Origin: NIOZ-UU13 sp964444135
GTDB lineage: Bacteria > Planctomycetota > Phycisphaerae > Sedimentisphaerales > Anaerobacaceae
Direction of reading: 5' to 3'
NCBI GenBank assembly: GCA_964444135.1
Contig: CAYUFX010000004.1
Coordinates: forward strand, 1-64,000
DNA: 64,000 nt
Part shown: in pieces, positions 9,656-17,533 of the stretch
Layout: each line of letters opens with the position of its first letter
How positions within the stretch are numbered: position 1 is the stretch's first letter
Program-made: the position numbers and the translations under genes
The notes under the pieces: model-generated
Databases searched by the model: none
Told to the model about the DNA's origin: nothing
Seen by the model: only the letters and a program-made list of their open reading frames with translations

Positions 9656-9684
9656 TTGACATCACACCTATCAGTCGCTTTAAT
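9656..9684 (+). promoter_or_regulatory. sigma70-like promoter upstream of the small Cys protein and ModE-type gene
   Basis: TTGACA at 9656-9661 and TTTAAT at 9679-9684 are separated by exactly 17 bases. The next gene starts 61 bases downstream. The -35 box is perfect and the -10 box matches four of six positions of TATAAT. It lies in a 273-base gap (9473-9745) in which no gene is seen. Confidence 0.5.
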
Positions 9685-9745
9685 TCCTTTCCAGTCGATA
9701 TGTCGAGTTGTGCATAACCGGACGGAGCTTTGTGGAGAAGCACAG

Positions 9746-9946
9746 ATGAATAAAAACCAGGAATTACTTAATGCCATTCTCAAATCCGCCAACGGCAAAC
9801 CAGGGTCGGATGACATAAAGAGGTTGACGTGTGCTGAGGCCTTTGAGCTGGCGAAAAACTTCGAGACGGAAATTATTGAGATTGGACGTATTTGTAATCA
9901 GCACAATATCAGAATCTGTAAATGTCAGCTCGGCTGTTTTGCATAA
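9746..9946 (+). CDS. small protein with a conserved-looking Cys-rich C terminus
   Basis: 66 residues, helical, ending in ICNQHNIRICKCQLGCFA. Four Cys lie within the last 16 residues, suggesting metal binding or a redox role. The ATG at 9746 follows GGAG with good spacing. It is the first gene after the promoter at 9656 and lies 51 bases upstream of a ModE-type regulator, so they may be co-expressed. Not recognised as a named family; a role linked to molybdate response is inferred only from the neighbour. Confidence 0.6.
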   Translation: MNKNQELLNAILKSANGKPGSDDIKRLTCAEAFELAKNFETEIIEIGRICNQHNIRICKCQLGCFA

Positions 9947-9997
9947 AAGTCTTCTGCAAAATCGAGGTTAGGCATAACTCTATTGGAGGACAGAAAT

Positions 9998-10351
9998 GTG
10001 AAGAAGCTAAGAGCAAGATTCAAGCTCTGGTTGAGCACAAGAGACATCGAAGGTGTTTTCGGCGATGGTAAATGGCGGCTACTAAAGGCCATCGAAAGCA
10101 CAGGCTCTTTAACTGCAGCCAGTAAGCTGCTCAAGATAAGCTATCGAAAGGCCTGGGGTGACCTGCGAAAAGCGCAGGAGGCTTTGAATATCGCTTTAGT
10201 AGAAAAACAGCGAGGTGGCATCCTGGGCGGCCAAACCGCTCTAACCGAGCAAGGCAAAAAATGGGTCAAGTCATATACGAGATTCCGTGATGACATCGAA
10301 AAAACAGTTGAAAAGGCTTATGAAAAACATATCAAGGTACTTCTGAAATGA
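9998..10351 (+). CDS. ModE/LysR-type winged-helix regulator, DNA-binding domain only
   Basis: About 117 residues. GKWRLLKAIESTGSLTAASK followed by ISYRKAWGDLRKAQEAL is the winged-helix signature of the ModE N-terminal domain, and GGILGGQTALTEQG is the wing. Full-length ModE carries two C-terminal molybdate-binding domains; these are missing, so this is a short ModE-like regulator whose ligand, if any, is unknown. The GTG at 9998 was chosen because GGAGGA sits seven bases before it; the TTG at 9983 would overlap that ribosome site. A mobA fusion gene lies 3 kb downstream, which fits a molybdenum theme. Its stop overlaps the next start. Confidence 0.82.
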   Translation: MKKLRARFKLWLSTRDIEGVFGDGKWRLLKAIESTGSLTAASKLLKISYRKAWGDLRKAQEALNIALVEKQRGGILGGQTALTEQGKKWVKSYTRFRDDIEKTVEKAYEKHIKVLLK

Positions 10352-11178
10352 GTAAAACGCCCAAGTTTACAACTGGCCCTGCTTTTCGTTCCGCTTTTAG
10401 CCTTGTCGAACTGCTGGTCGTTATCTCCGTGATAGCTTTGTTAATGGGCCTTATTTTGCCGGCGCTGAACCGTGCCAGGTCCATTACCAAACAAACGGTT
10501 TGCCAAAGTCGTTTACGGCAGTGGGGATTGGCCTTTGAAATCTACGCCTCGGAAAACAACGGTTATTATCCCCACATTGACGGCCGAGACCGCACGTCGA
10601 GCAATCCACAGACAGATGCCGAGCGGGCAGACTATTATTTCGGCTGGGTCGATGTGCTACCGCCCCTGATGGGCGAAAAACCCTGGCGAGACCACGACTA
10701 TTGGCAGCGTCCGGGCATAAATACAGTATTCCAATGCCCCTCCGCCAGGCTTTCGCAGGATAAAAGTTACAAATACAGGCCCAGAAGGAGCGGTTACTTT
10801 TCCTATGCTATGAACTCCTGCCTCGAGCTTGACGAAAACTGTTGGCCGCCTTACGAATACAAAGGTACAGACTGGCCTATGCCCAGCTTTTTGAAAACAA
10901 CATCAATAAGCAATCCCCCTCGCCTAATCATTTTATTCGACCAATTGCTTGACCCTGAAAAGGGTTATGGTGGCCAAATAGACAATCCCACCGCAGGAAA
11001 GTATTGTGGCAGCTATCCCAAGGCTTTCAGCGCCCGTCACGCTAAACCCGGCGGATTATTAGGCGGCTCCATCCTCTACTGTGACTATCATGTCCAATGG
11101 AAAGCCACAGTATGGAAGCCGGAATGGCCTGAAGATTTAGAGGTACCTCCTCTCGGTGACCCCGACTGGTATCCTTAA
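10348..11178 (+). CDS. type II secretion/pseudopilin-like protein of the planctomycete type
   Basis: 276 residues. The N terminus has a prepilin cleavage/methylation motif, FSLVELLVVISVIALLMGLI, preceded by a short basic leader. The rest is a globular periplasmic domain with many aromatic residues, ending near a YCDYHVQWK segment that matches the C-terminal region of the DUF1559-like pseudopilin-type proteins abundant in Planctomycetes. The ATG overlaps the previous stop by four bases. It is probably anchored in the membrane until processed by a prepilin peptidase; its exact role is unknown. Confidence 0.8.
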   Translation: MSKTPKFTTGPAFRSAFSLVELLVVISVIALLMGLILPALNRARSITKQTVCQSRLRQWGLAFEIYASENNGYYPHIDGRDRTSSNPQTDAERADYYFGWVDVLPPLMGEKPWRDHDYWQRPGINTVFQCPSARLSQDKSYKYRPRRSGYFSYAMNSCLELDENCWPPYEYKGTDWPMPSFLKTTSISNPPRLIILFDQLLDPEKGYGGQIDNPTAGKYCGSYPKAFSARHAKPGGLLGGSILYCDYHVQWKATVWKPEWPEDLEVPPLGDPDWYP

Positions 11179-11258
11179 GCATTAAAAAACCAACAAAAAA
11201 ATGTCTTGTAATTATGATAAAAGTTACTAATTCTACAAATTTTGAAAGGAGCCAAGTG

Positions 11259-12239
11259 ATGAAAACAAAGATTTCAATGGTGATTATTGTTTTAGCGGTA
11301 CCCGGATTAACCAAGCCCACCCAGGCCGAAATGCTTTCAATCTACGAAATCCAGTACACCACCGATGCTAACGGCACAAGCCTTCAAAACGGAAATATAA
11401 TTGACTGTGCTGGAGGAATAGTAGCCCATAAAAGTCCAGGTAGCAGACCAAGGCTCGTCATACAAGACCCTAACTACCCGGATGGATGGGGTGCTATTCA
11501 GGTAAAAGGCTGGACCAGCGATGCTTTTGATGGCATTGCCATCGGCGACTGGATTTCTTTGAACAATGTAATGGTCGAAGACTATAGGGGCACAACGTTT
11601 TTACAATACCAAAGAGAAAACGACCCTAATTTTACTATAGTCAGAACGAATAATCCTCCTCCGAAGCCACTGGTCGTAACAATCGACGAAATAGCCGCTC
11701 CCCTCGAAGACATTGACGCCTGGGTTTTGCCAGACCACAATTCCGAAAAATACGAGTCAATGTTCGTTAAAGTCATTAACGTTTATGTTCAAGATACCGG
11801 CTACGGAAAAGCATTTGACAATTATCTTCTGACAAGCAATGTTAACCCTAACCTCACCTGTTGGGTCTCTGATTATATTAACAACGACAAAGATAAAGGC
11901 TTGATTTATCACCCTCTTGTAGTAACAGGCCAAAACTTCTGTTGCGTAGCCGGTATCCTCGAACAATACACCGGAGATTCTGAAGGTATTCGTTACGATT
12001 ATTATCAGCTTCTAACAACTACTACAGAGTCCTTCACCATAGAACAGATCGCTGATTTCGACGACGACTGTGACGTTGATTTTGCCGATTTTAGCCTTTT
12101 CGCAGAACATTGGCTGCAAGCCGGATGCACCGAACCGGATTGGTGTGGCGGAGCGGACCTCACTAAAGAGAAGCCGAATGGACTTGTGAACACCTTCGAT
12201 TTATTAAAATTCGCCCAGCTTTGGCTTGAAGGCAGGTAA
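11259..12239 (+). CDS. secreted protein with a C-terminal dockerin-like module
   Basis: About 326 residues. A signal peptide covers roughly residues 1-23 (basic start, hydrophobic core, cleavage after TQA). The middle (about 25-265) is beta-rich and may hold an OB-like fold; it is not recognised. The last 65 residues contain DFDDDCDVDFADFSLFAEHW and VNTFDLLKFAQLWLEGR, two acidic-loop helices like the type I dockerin repeats at the end of many Phycisphaerae secreted proteins. The ATG follows GAAAGGAG with seven bases spacing; an upstream ATG at 11214 would spoil the signal peptide. Likely exported and attached to a surface partner. Confidence 0.78.
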   Translation: MKTKISMVIIVLAVPGLTKPTQAEMLSIYEIQYTTDANGTSLQNGNIIDCAGGIVAHKSPGSRPRLVIQDPNYPDGWGAIQVKGWTSDAFDGIAIGDWISLNNVMVEDYRGTTFLQYQRENDPNFTIVRTNNPPPKPLVVTIDEIAAPLEDIDAWVLPDHNSEKYESMFVKVINVYVQDTGYGKAFDNYLLTSNVNPNLTCWVSDYINNDKDKGLIYHPLVVTGQNFCCVAGILEQYTGDSEGIRYDYYQLLTTTTESFTIEQIADFDDDCDVDFADFSLFAEHWLQAGCTEPDWCGGADLTKEKPNGLVNTFDLLKFAQLWLEGR

Positions 12240-12296
12240 GAGCTATGATATAACCTTAACGGAACAAACAAAGGTTCAATTTAAGGAAAGACACAA

Positions 12297-12914
12297 ATGA
12301 AGAAAGAGCATATTTTAGGAGTCCTGTTTTTCAGTGGATTGTGGGGTATCTCCGAAGCTGTTCTGGGCGGTGCCTTGTATCGTGCGGCCGTGCCATACGC
12401 ATCGGTTCCTTTAACTATTATAGGCTTTATCGTGATGAGCACCGCTAATGTATATTTCCCGCAGAAAGGCACTGCGACGCTTATCGCCGCCTGTGCGATG
12501 TTGTACAAGTTTTTGAACGTCCCATTTTTTGCCTGTCATCTCTTGGGCATTCTTCTGATGGGCATCTGTTACGATTTGTTTTTTAGTGTATTTAAGATAA
12601 AGAGCCGGTCGCTCTCTACAGCGGCAGCTACCTATTTAAGCTACGCATTGTTTGGTTTGATGATTACATACGTTTTTCAGTATGAGCACTGGGTGCAGGG
12701 TGGATTCACTGAGGTGCTGCGACACGTTGGAATCAGTGGCAGCATGGCAGCTCTGGGATGCGCGGTTTTGGTGCCGTCGAGTTTCCGTCTTGCCGAACGG
12801 CTCAAGGCACATTTTGTTAGCCCTTTCAACTTACGATTGCAATTAGTCCCGGGCGGGGTATTGGCAGCTACTGTCGGATTGTGGGTCTTCAGCATAACGG
12901 CATATATTTTTTGA
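12297..12914 (+). CDS. multi-pass membrane protein of unknown function
   Basis: 205 residues with about six hydrophobic segments and short loops; the N terminus (KEHILGVLFFSGLWGISEAV) enters the membrane directly. Small size and topology resemble ECF-transporter substrate subunits, but no diagnostic motif is visible, so that is only a guess. AAGGAAAG lies just upstream of the ATG. It lies 57 bases after the dockerin-bearing gene and may be co-transcribed. Confidence 0.65.
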   Translation: MKKEHILGVLFFSGLWGISEAVLGGALYRAAVPYASVPLTIIGFIVMSTANVYFPQKGTATLIAACAMLYKFLNVPFFACHLLGILLMGICYDLFFSVFKIKSRSLSTAAATYLSYALFGLMITYVFQYEHWVQGGFTEVLRHVGISGSMAALGCAVLVPSSFRLAERLKAHFVSPFNLRLQLVPGGVLAATVGLWVFSITAYIF

Positions 12915-12988
12915 ATTACTAACTATCCCAGCAAACTATCTCAAAACTGCCGGCCTCCAGCGAAGAGTCTGGTTGGCATTATCCCGTT

Positions 12989-13090
12989 GTCATCCTGAGC
13001 GAAGCGAAGGATCTGGCCAACGAATTAGAATCGGCTACCTTTGCGTCAGGAAAGAGATTCTTCGCTTCACTTAGTTTCGCTCAGAATGAC
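12989..13090. repeat. 'tcatcctgagcgaagcgaag' inverted intergenic repeat
   Basis: The left half (GTCATCCTGAGCGAAGCGAA) and the right half (TTCGCTCAGAATGAC) are largely complementary, with a diverged centre. The same family appears at 33312-33394 and as a half copy near 62542-62568. Nothing else is visible in this 228-base gap. Confidence 0.6.
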
Positions 13091-13142
13091 ATAGTAAACT
13101 GTCAGTCTAAATTAATAGTTTACATAACCAAGAAAGCAATCG

Positions 13143-14954
13143 ATGGCAGGAACGCAAAACAGGCTCATTTTGTGGACAGGCCCAAAACACTGCGGCAAAA
13201 CCACCAGTGCTACAAAGCTCGCACAAGCCGCTCGTGCCGAAGGATTTAACGTCGCAGGACTGTTGGCGCTTTCCTTATATCGTAACAACAAATTGCTCGG
13301 ATTTGACGTCCTTGACTTACAAAACCAAACGCGAGCACCTCTGACAAGACGTAAAACAAGCCCAAGCAAAGCCGTGCCGTTCACTTTTATCGCCGACGGA
13401 CTAAAACTCGGCAATGCTGTTCTGAGCGCAGAAGCCACGAAATCTGAGGACCTTGTCATAGTCGATGAATTCGGTCCGTTGGAACTAAACAACCAGGGCT
13501 GGCGCAGGAATGTAGATTCATTATTGTTTTCGAGCAATGCCGTTGTATTACTTGTCGTTCGCCGGGAATTAGCTGACACAGTTCGACAGGTATATGCAGA
13601 TGTCCCCTGCCAGGAATTTACTGCAACCGAGGGGAGCTCCATCGATAAAGTTATCACTATGCTCAAAAATCGTCGTCATCACATTGAGGGGCCCCGCTTT
13701 GCGGGAACCAAGAAAATGTTTAAGCTTGATGGAATGTTGATGATTGGGTCTGCCGGAGCCAACGTGGGCAAGACAGAGCTGGCCTGTGCACTTCTCAGGA
13801 AATTCAACAAAACCTGCGATGTCATAGGAATAAAGGTTACTACTACAAAGGCCAAAGACGGCCAATGTCCTCGCGGCGGTGAAGGCTGCGGGGTTTGCTC
13901 TTCGCTGGAAGGCGTCTATTGCATTACGGAAGAGCTCAACAGCACTTCCGACAAAGAAACAGCCAGACTCTTAGCTGCCGGTGCAAGCCGGGTTTTCTGG
14001 CTGCGCGTTCTAAAAGAACACCTTCAGGAAGGCACAACCGCCCTGCTGGACATCATCGGCCCTGATGCGGTTTCAATTTGCGAATCAAACTCGCTGCGCC
14101 AAGTGGTCGAACCGGGACTTTTCCTGATGGCCAGGAACCGTAACTTGAAAGTCTGGAAAAACTCAGCCCGACAGGTAAAAAAATATGCGGACAGAATTGT
14201 GATTTCAGATGGCAGCAGATTTGATTTCGCCCTCGACAGGATAAAACTTATAGACGGCAAATGGATAATATCCCACACCAAAATCAGCGCCGAGGCGAAA
14301 CCCGTAAACGAGTATCGAACAGGCCAGCAACGGAGTGAATTTTGGTGCGGAACAAAGGCGACAGCGATAATTATGGCCGGCGGCGGCGGCAGCCGAATGG
14401 GCACTGACAAAAGCATGCTGCCGATTAAGGGACAATCAATCATAGAGGCAATCTGCGAACAGCTTCGCGGCTCTTTCGAGCAGATACTTATAAGTGCCAA
14501 CGAAGTGGACAAGTTTGCGTTTCTTGGCTTCGAGGTCGTCCCGGACAAAGTGCCGGAACAGGGGCCTTTAATGGGCATAGCTTCGGCTCTGGAGGCCTCG
14601 GTCAATGAACTCAATTTTGTAATTGCCTGCGATATTCCAAAAATAAACCTGGCCTATGTAAACAGGATGCTCACCGAAGCCATCGAAAGCCAGGCAGACA
14701 TAGTCGTTCCAACCACCCAGAAACGTGAAGTCTCTAAAACTGAAAAACGTGATACGAGATACGAACCGCTCTTTGCTATCTACCGCAAAAGTGCGCTCGA
14801 ATCCATAAACAAAGCACTCTCATCGGGGAAACGTAAAATAACCGATGTGTTCACCCTGTGCACGGTCAAGCATATTGAGCTGGACGACACAGACCGGCTC
14901 ATAAACCTCAATACAATGGCTGATTATGAAGAATTCAAAAAAAAGCTGATTTGA
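13143..14954 (+). CDS. mobA: three-domain fusion: THEP1-like NTPase, MobB-like P-loop domain, MobA guanylyltransferase
   Basis: 603 residues. Domain 1 (about 1-180) is a P-loop NTPase with GPKHCGKTTS at residues 11-20 and Walker B LVIVDEFGPLEL near 104, like THEP1/NTPase_1. Domain 2 (about 190-390) has a second P loop, GSAGANVGKTE, near 202 and a Cys group (CPRGGEGCGVC). Domain 3 (407-603) is MobA: IIMAGGGGSRMGTDKSMLPI, the GTP and molybdopterin binding start, then PEQGPLMGIASAL. MobA attaches GMP to molybdopterin to make MGD for enzymes such as formate dehydrogenase. A 21-base palindromic repeat shared with the 3005 gene encodes part of the linker between domains 1 and 2 (13687-13707). Confidence 0.85.
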   Translation: MAGTQNRLILWTGPKHCGKTTSATKLAQAARAEGFNVAGLLALSLYRNNKLLGFDVLDLQNQTRAPLTRRKTSPSKAVPFTFIADGLKLGNAVLSAEATKSEDLVIVDEFGPLELNNQGWRRNVDSLLFSSNAVVLLVVRRELADTVRQVYADVPCQEFTATEGSSIDKVITMLKNRRHHIEGPRFAGTKKMFKLDGMLMIGSAGANVGKTELACALLRKFNKTCDVIGIKVTTTKAKDGQCPRGGEGCGVCSSLEGVYCITEELNSTSDKETARLLAAGASRVFWLRVLKEHLQEGTTALLDIIGPDAVSICESNSLRQVVEPGLFLMARNRNLKVWKNSARQVKKYADRIVISDGSRFDFALDRIKLIDGKWIISHTKISAEAKPVNEYRTGQQRSEFWCGTKATAIIMAGGGGSRMGTDKSMLPIKGQSIIEAICEQLRGSFEQILISANEVDKFAFLGFEVVPDKVPEQGPLMGIASALEASVNELNFVIACDIPKINLAYVNRMLTEAIESQADIVVPTTQKREVSKTEKRDTRYEPLFAIYRKSALESINKALSSGKRKITDVFTLCTVKHIELDDTDRLINLNTMADYEEFKKKLI

Positions 14955-15002
14955 TGTGCAAAGTTACGCAGAAACGAAATCCGAATAGAGGTACGAAGCA
15001 CA

Positions 15003-15632
15003 ATGGCTCACGAAGGCCTTTGGGAACAACTTGACAAACTCGACGGCACCAAAACAGCACAGCGGGCAAAGTGCCAATATCTCAGAAACCCTGAGCGTTA
15101 CATTATTACCCTTCTGAATACCGAGTATGAGGTCAATCTTTCGGACAGGAGTATCTTTTCCGCCCAGTCCGGCTCGCCACAGTCCCCAGGACACCTGACA
15201 GTGGAACCTGCGGAGTTTCTCGAACAGCTTTGCATACTTGCATATTTGATAAATGCCCAGGATCTGCCGTTAGCCGACAAACTTGTTGGCCCCGAAACCT
15301 TACAGAGCGGACAGTTCTTCTTTAGAGGTCTGCACAGACTTCCTACTAAAAAGTTAGAACAAACCTTTGGCAACCGTCCCGAATTTTTACATGATATTTC
15401 GGCGCAGTTCGATGCCGAACGATGTGAATTTGGCGACGCCTCAATTCGGTTGTATATATTACCTCGGGTGCCGCTGACCATAGTAATCTGGCGCCGCTGT
15501 GAGGAATTCGACGCCAGAGCTTCGATACTATTCGACCAAACCGCTACCTCTCAACTACCATTGGATGCCTTGTTAGCGGCTGCGAATCTGACCATAGAGG
15601 CATTAGCCAAGACCGCAACTGAGGGTAGTTAA
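15003..15632 (+). CDS. DUF3786 domain protein
   Basis: 209 residues, soluble. The C-terminal part, with LPRVPLTIVIWRRCEEFDA, SILFDQTATSQLPLDALLA and a following hydrophobic helix, is the pattern of DUF3786, a family found in strict anaerobes with CODH/acetyl-CoA synthase or corrinoid enzymes. Function is unknown. It lies between mobA and the CODH-maturation ATPase cooC, which supports a role in metal-cofactor metabolism. No clear strong ribosome site is seen before the ATG at 15003. Confidence 0.72.
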   Translation: MAHEGLWEQLDKLDGTKTAQRAKCQYLRNPERYIITLLNTEYEVNLSDRSIFSAQSGSPQSPGHLTVEPAEFLEQLCILAYLINAQDLPLADKLVGPETLQSGQFFFRGLHRLPTKKLEQTFGNRPEFLHDISAQFDAERCEFGDASIRLYILPRVPLTIVIWRRCEEFDARASILFDQTATSQLPLDALLAAANLTIEALAKTATEGS

Positions 15633-15710
15633 ATGGTGAGTAGTGAGTAGTTAATTAAGCAATTAACCACTTACCAATTAACCAATCTGTAAATATTACC
15701 ACCTAAACTC

Positions 15711-15739
15711 TTGACAGCTTTTCACAAAGCTGTTAGATT
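15711..15739 (+). promoter_or_regulatory. promoter of the Wood-Ljungdahl locus
   Basis: TTGACA at 15711-15716 and TAGATT at 15734-15739 with a 17-base spacer. The spacer is almost wholly filled by the inverted repeat described in the next entry. The cooC start is about 38 bases downstream of the -10 box. It is the strongest promoter-like sequence before the 25-kb run of same-strand genes. Confidence 0.6.
15714..15733. promoter_or_regulatory. perfect 8-base inverted repeat between -35 and -10 (operator candidate)
   Basis: ACAGCTTT-TCAC-AAAGCTGT: both arms are perfect complements and the dyad occupies the promoter spacer. A dimeric regulator bound here would block or reshape promoter recognition. 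The regulator is not known. It could also be a chance stem. Confidence 0.5.
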
Positions 15740-15777
15740 CTTGGCCTATAACGTACATTGAATCTATTTTCTCAGAT

Positions 15778-16629
15778 ATGGGAGCTCATACGGCCGATAA
15801 AAAGGCCGTTAATATATCTGTAATGCAGGGCGTAAAAATAGCAATTGGCGGCAAAGGGGGCGTAGGAAAGACCACAGTTTGTGCAATCTGGGCCCAGCTA
15901 TTTGCCGAAAGCGGATTTGACGTCCTCGCAATCGATGCCGACCCCAATACCAGTCTTGCTTCAGCCTTTGGCATAGCTTCACAGCAATGCCCGGAGCCGC
16001 TTATCAAGATGAAACAGCTCATCGCCGAGCGTACAGGCACCGGCAAAGACGCAGTGGGCACATACTTTAGACTGAACCCTAAAGTCAGCGACCTGCCGGA
16101 AAAATACTGGCTTGAAGCTAACGGCTTGAAACTGCTGGTCTTAGGAGCAATTACTCAGGCCGGCACAGGTTGTGCCTGTCCGGAAGGAGCGTTCTTAAAA
16201 GCACTGCTGACACATACTATACTACAACGTCAGGAACTGGTCCTGGTTGATTTGGCTGCCGGCGTTGAATTTATGGGCAGAGCAAGTGTGCAAGGCATTG
16301 ATGCCTTTGTAACAGTTGTTGAGCCTGGAGGCAGAAGCATCGAAACGGCCAACAATATCACCAAAATGGCCAGAGAGTTAGGCATTGGTTGTGTTGCAAC
16401 AATTGCTAACAGGATTACTGAGCCGGCTCAGGCCAAGGTGATACAATCTCAATTGAAAGAGACAGTGCTGTTAGGAACTCTTCGGTACAGCCGGTCTCTC
16501 CAGGAAGCTGACCTCAGTCGCGCCCCCGTCTTTGGAGCCGATGCTGAAGTTACGGAGCAGCTCAAACAAGCAAAGAACAAATTGGTAGAGCTTATTTCCG
16601 GGTCTTCTTCAAAAGTCAAAAAACAATAA
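15778..16629 (+). CDS. cooC: CooC-type nickel-insertion ATPase for CODH
   Basis: 283 residues from ATG 15778, or 268 if ATG 15823 is used; neither has a clear ribosome site. The deviant Walker A motif IGGKGGVGKTT belongs to the MinD/CooC family, followed by LAIDADPNTSLASAFG. The CxC motif in GTGCACPEGAF is the metal-binding pair of CooC dimers. CooC uses ATP to help load nickel into the C-cluster of carbon monoxide dehydrogenase; acsA (CODH) lies 6 kb downstream in the same gene run. A second CooC-like gene is at 30488. Confidence 0.87.
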   Translation: MGAHTADKKAVNISVMQGVKIAIGGKGGVGKTTVCAIWAQLFAESGFDVLAIDADPNTSLASAFGIASQQCPEPLIKMKQLIAERTGTGKDAVGTYFRLNPKVSDLPEKYWLEANGLKLLVLGAITQAGTGCACPEGAFLKALLTHTILQRQELVLVDLAAGVEFMGRASVQGIDAFVTVVEPGGRSIETANNITKMARELGIGCVATIANRITEPAQAKVIQSQLKETVLLGTLRYSRSLQEADLSRAPVFGADAEVTEQLKQAKNKLVELISGSSSKVKKQ

Positions 16630-16690
16630 TTGACAACGTAAGGAATTTCTATTATATAGGCAATTTTTCATTTTGGTTTTGGAGACGAAG

Positions 16691-17236
16691 ATGGGTAAGG
16701 CCATAATGGTAAATATCGAAAAATGTTTGGCTTGCAAGAGTTGCGAGATAGCATGCGCAGTGGCACATTCCAAGTCGAGGGTTCTCGAAGAAGCGATAGC
16801 GGAGCAGCCCACGCCACAGAGAAGGGTAACGGTCGAGGCGTCAGGCCAATTTGCAGTGCCACTACAGTGCAGGCACTGTGAGGATGCGCCCTGTATCTCG
16901 GTTTGCCCAACGGCGGCGATACATCGACCCGAAGCTGATGGGCCTGTATTGATAGAACAAGACAGGTGTATCGGCTGCAAGTTTTGCCTTATGGTTTGTC
17001 CGTTTGGAGTTATTGATGTCTCCACCGACGGCAAAGTTATGGTCAAGTGTGACCTTTGCATTGAGCGAACCAAAGCGGGCCAAGAACCTGCCTGTGTTGA
17101 GGCCTGTCCCACAGGAGCATTGAAATTAGTTGACGAAAAGGAATTGGCAGCGCACAAGCGCCAGCTCACTGCCTGGGAATTGGTCTTATCAACTCAGCAA
17201 AATAATAACAAAGAAAAACAAAAAGAGAATACTTAA
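16691..17236 (+). CDS. CooF/HycB-like four-cluster ferredoxin
   Basis: 181 residues with four Cys groups for [4Fe-4S] clusters: CLACKSCEIAC, CRHCEDAPCISVCP, CIGCKFCLMVCP and CDLCIERT with C-terminal CVEACP. This is the arrangement of CooF, HycB and DMSO-reductase beta-type electron carriers. Placed between cooC and a hydrogenase-type diaphorase, it probably wires CODH to the NAD-linked subunits. The ATG at 16691 follows GGAG at 16681; the TTG at 16673 is less likely. Its stop overlaps the next start by one base (TAATG). Confidence 0.87.
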   Translation: MGKAIMVNIEKCLACKSCEIACAVAHSKSRVLEEAIAEQPTPQRRVTVEASGQFAVPLQCRHCEDAPCISVCPTAAIHRPEADGPVLIEQDRCIGCKFCLMVCPFGVIDVSTDGKVMVKCDLCIERTKAGQEPACVEACPTGALKLVDEKELAAHKRQLTAWELVLSTQQNNNKEKQKENT

Positions 17237-17520
17237 TGATCACCGTAACCGTATGTGTGGGTAGTTCGTGCCACATCAAAGGTGCCCGGGAGATGCTATC
17301 TTGTTTCAACGACTTTCTGACCAAAGAGGGCCTTGGGGATAAGGTCGAGTTAAAGGGCTCATTCTGCATGGAGCACTGTGGCGAGGGAATTAATTGGCAG
17401 ATTGACGATGAGATTTTCAGCAGCTCCAGCGTAGAAGATGGGACCGAAATGTTCCAGCAAAAAGTTTTGGGGCTTCTCAAGGAAAAAACATCTGAACAGC
17501 CCACTAATGACCCCGGTTAG
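17236..17520 (+). CDS. small thioredoxin-fold [2Fe-2S] protein (NuoE C-terminal type)
   Basis: 94 residues: TVCVGSSCHIKG and SFCMEHCGEG give the C-x4-C plus C-x3-C ligand set of thioredoxin-like 2Fe-2S ferredoxins, without the helical N-terminal part of full NuoE. It is the first of a run (this gene, PAS protein, SpoIIE-type phosphatase, HydC, HydB, HydA-like) comparable to clusters around electron-bifurcating hydrogenases in anaerobes. Translationally coupled to the preceding ferredoxin. Confidence 0.82.
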   Translation: MITVTVCVGSSCHIKGAREMLSCFNDFLTKEGLGDKVELKGSFCMEHCGEGINWQIDDEIFSSSSVEDGTEMFQQKVLGLLKEKTSEQPTNDPG

Positions 17521-17533
17521 AGGAGAATTTACT

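Noticed and set aside
9473..9745. About 80 stop-free codons on the plus strand after the CBS kinase, and long open frames on the minus strand
   Set aside because: Several frames are open at once, none has a proper start with ribosome site, and no family is recognisable; a promoter-like sequence lies inside it.
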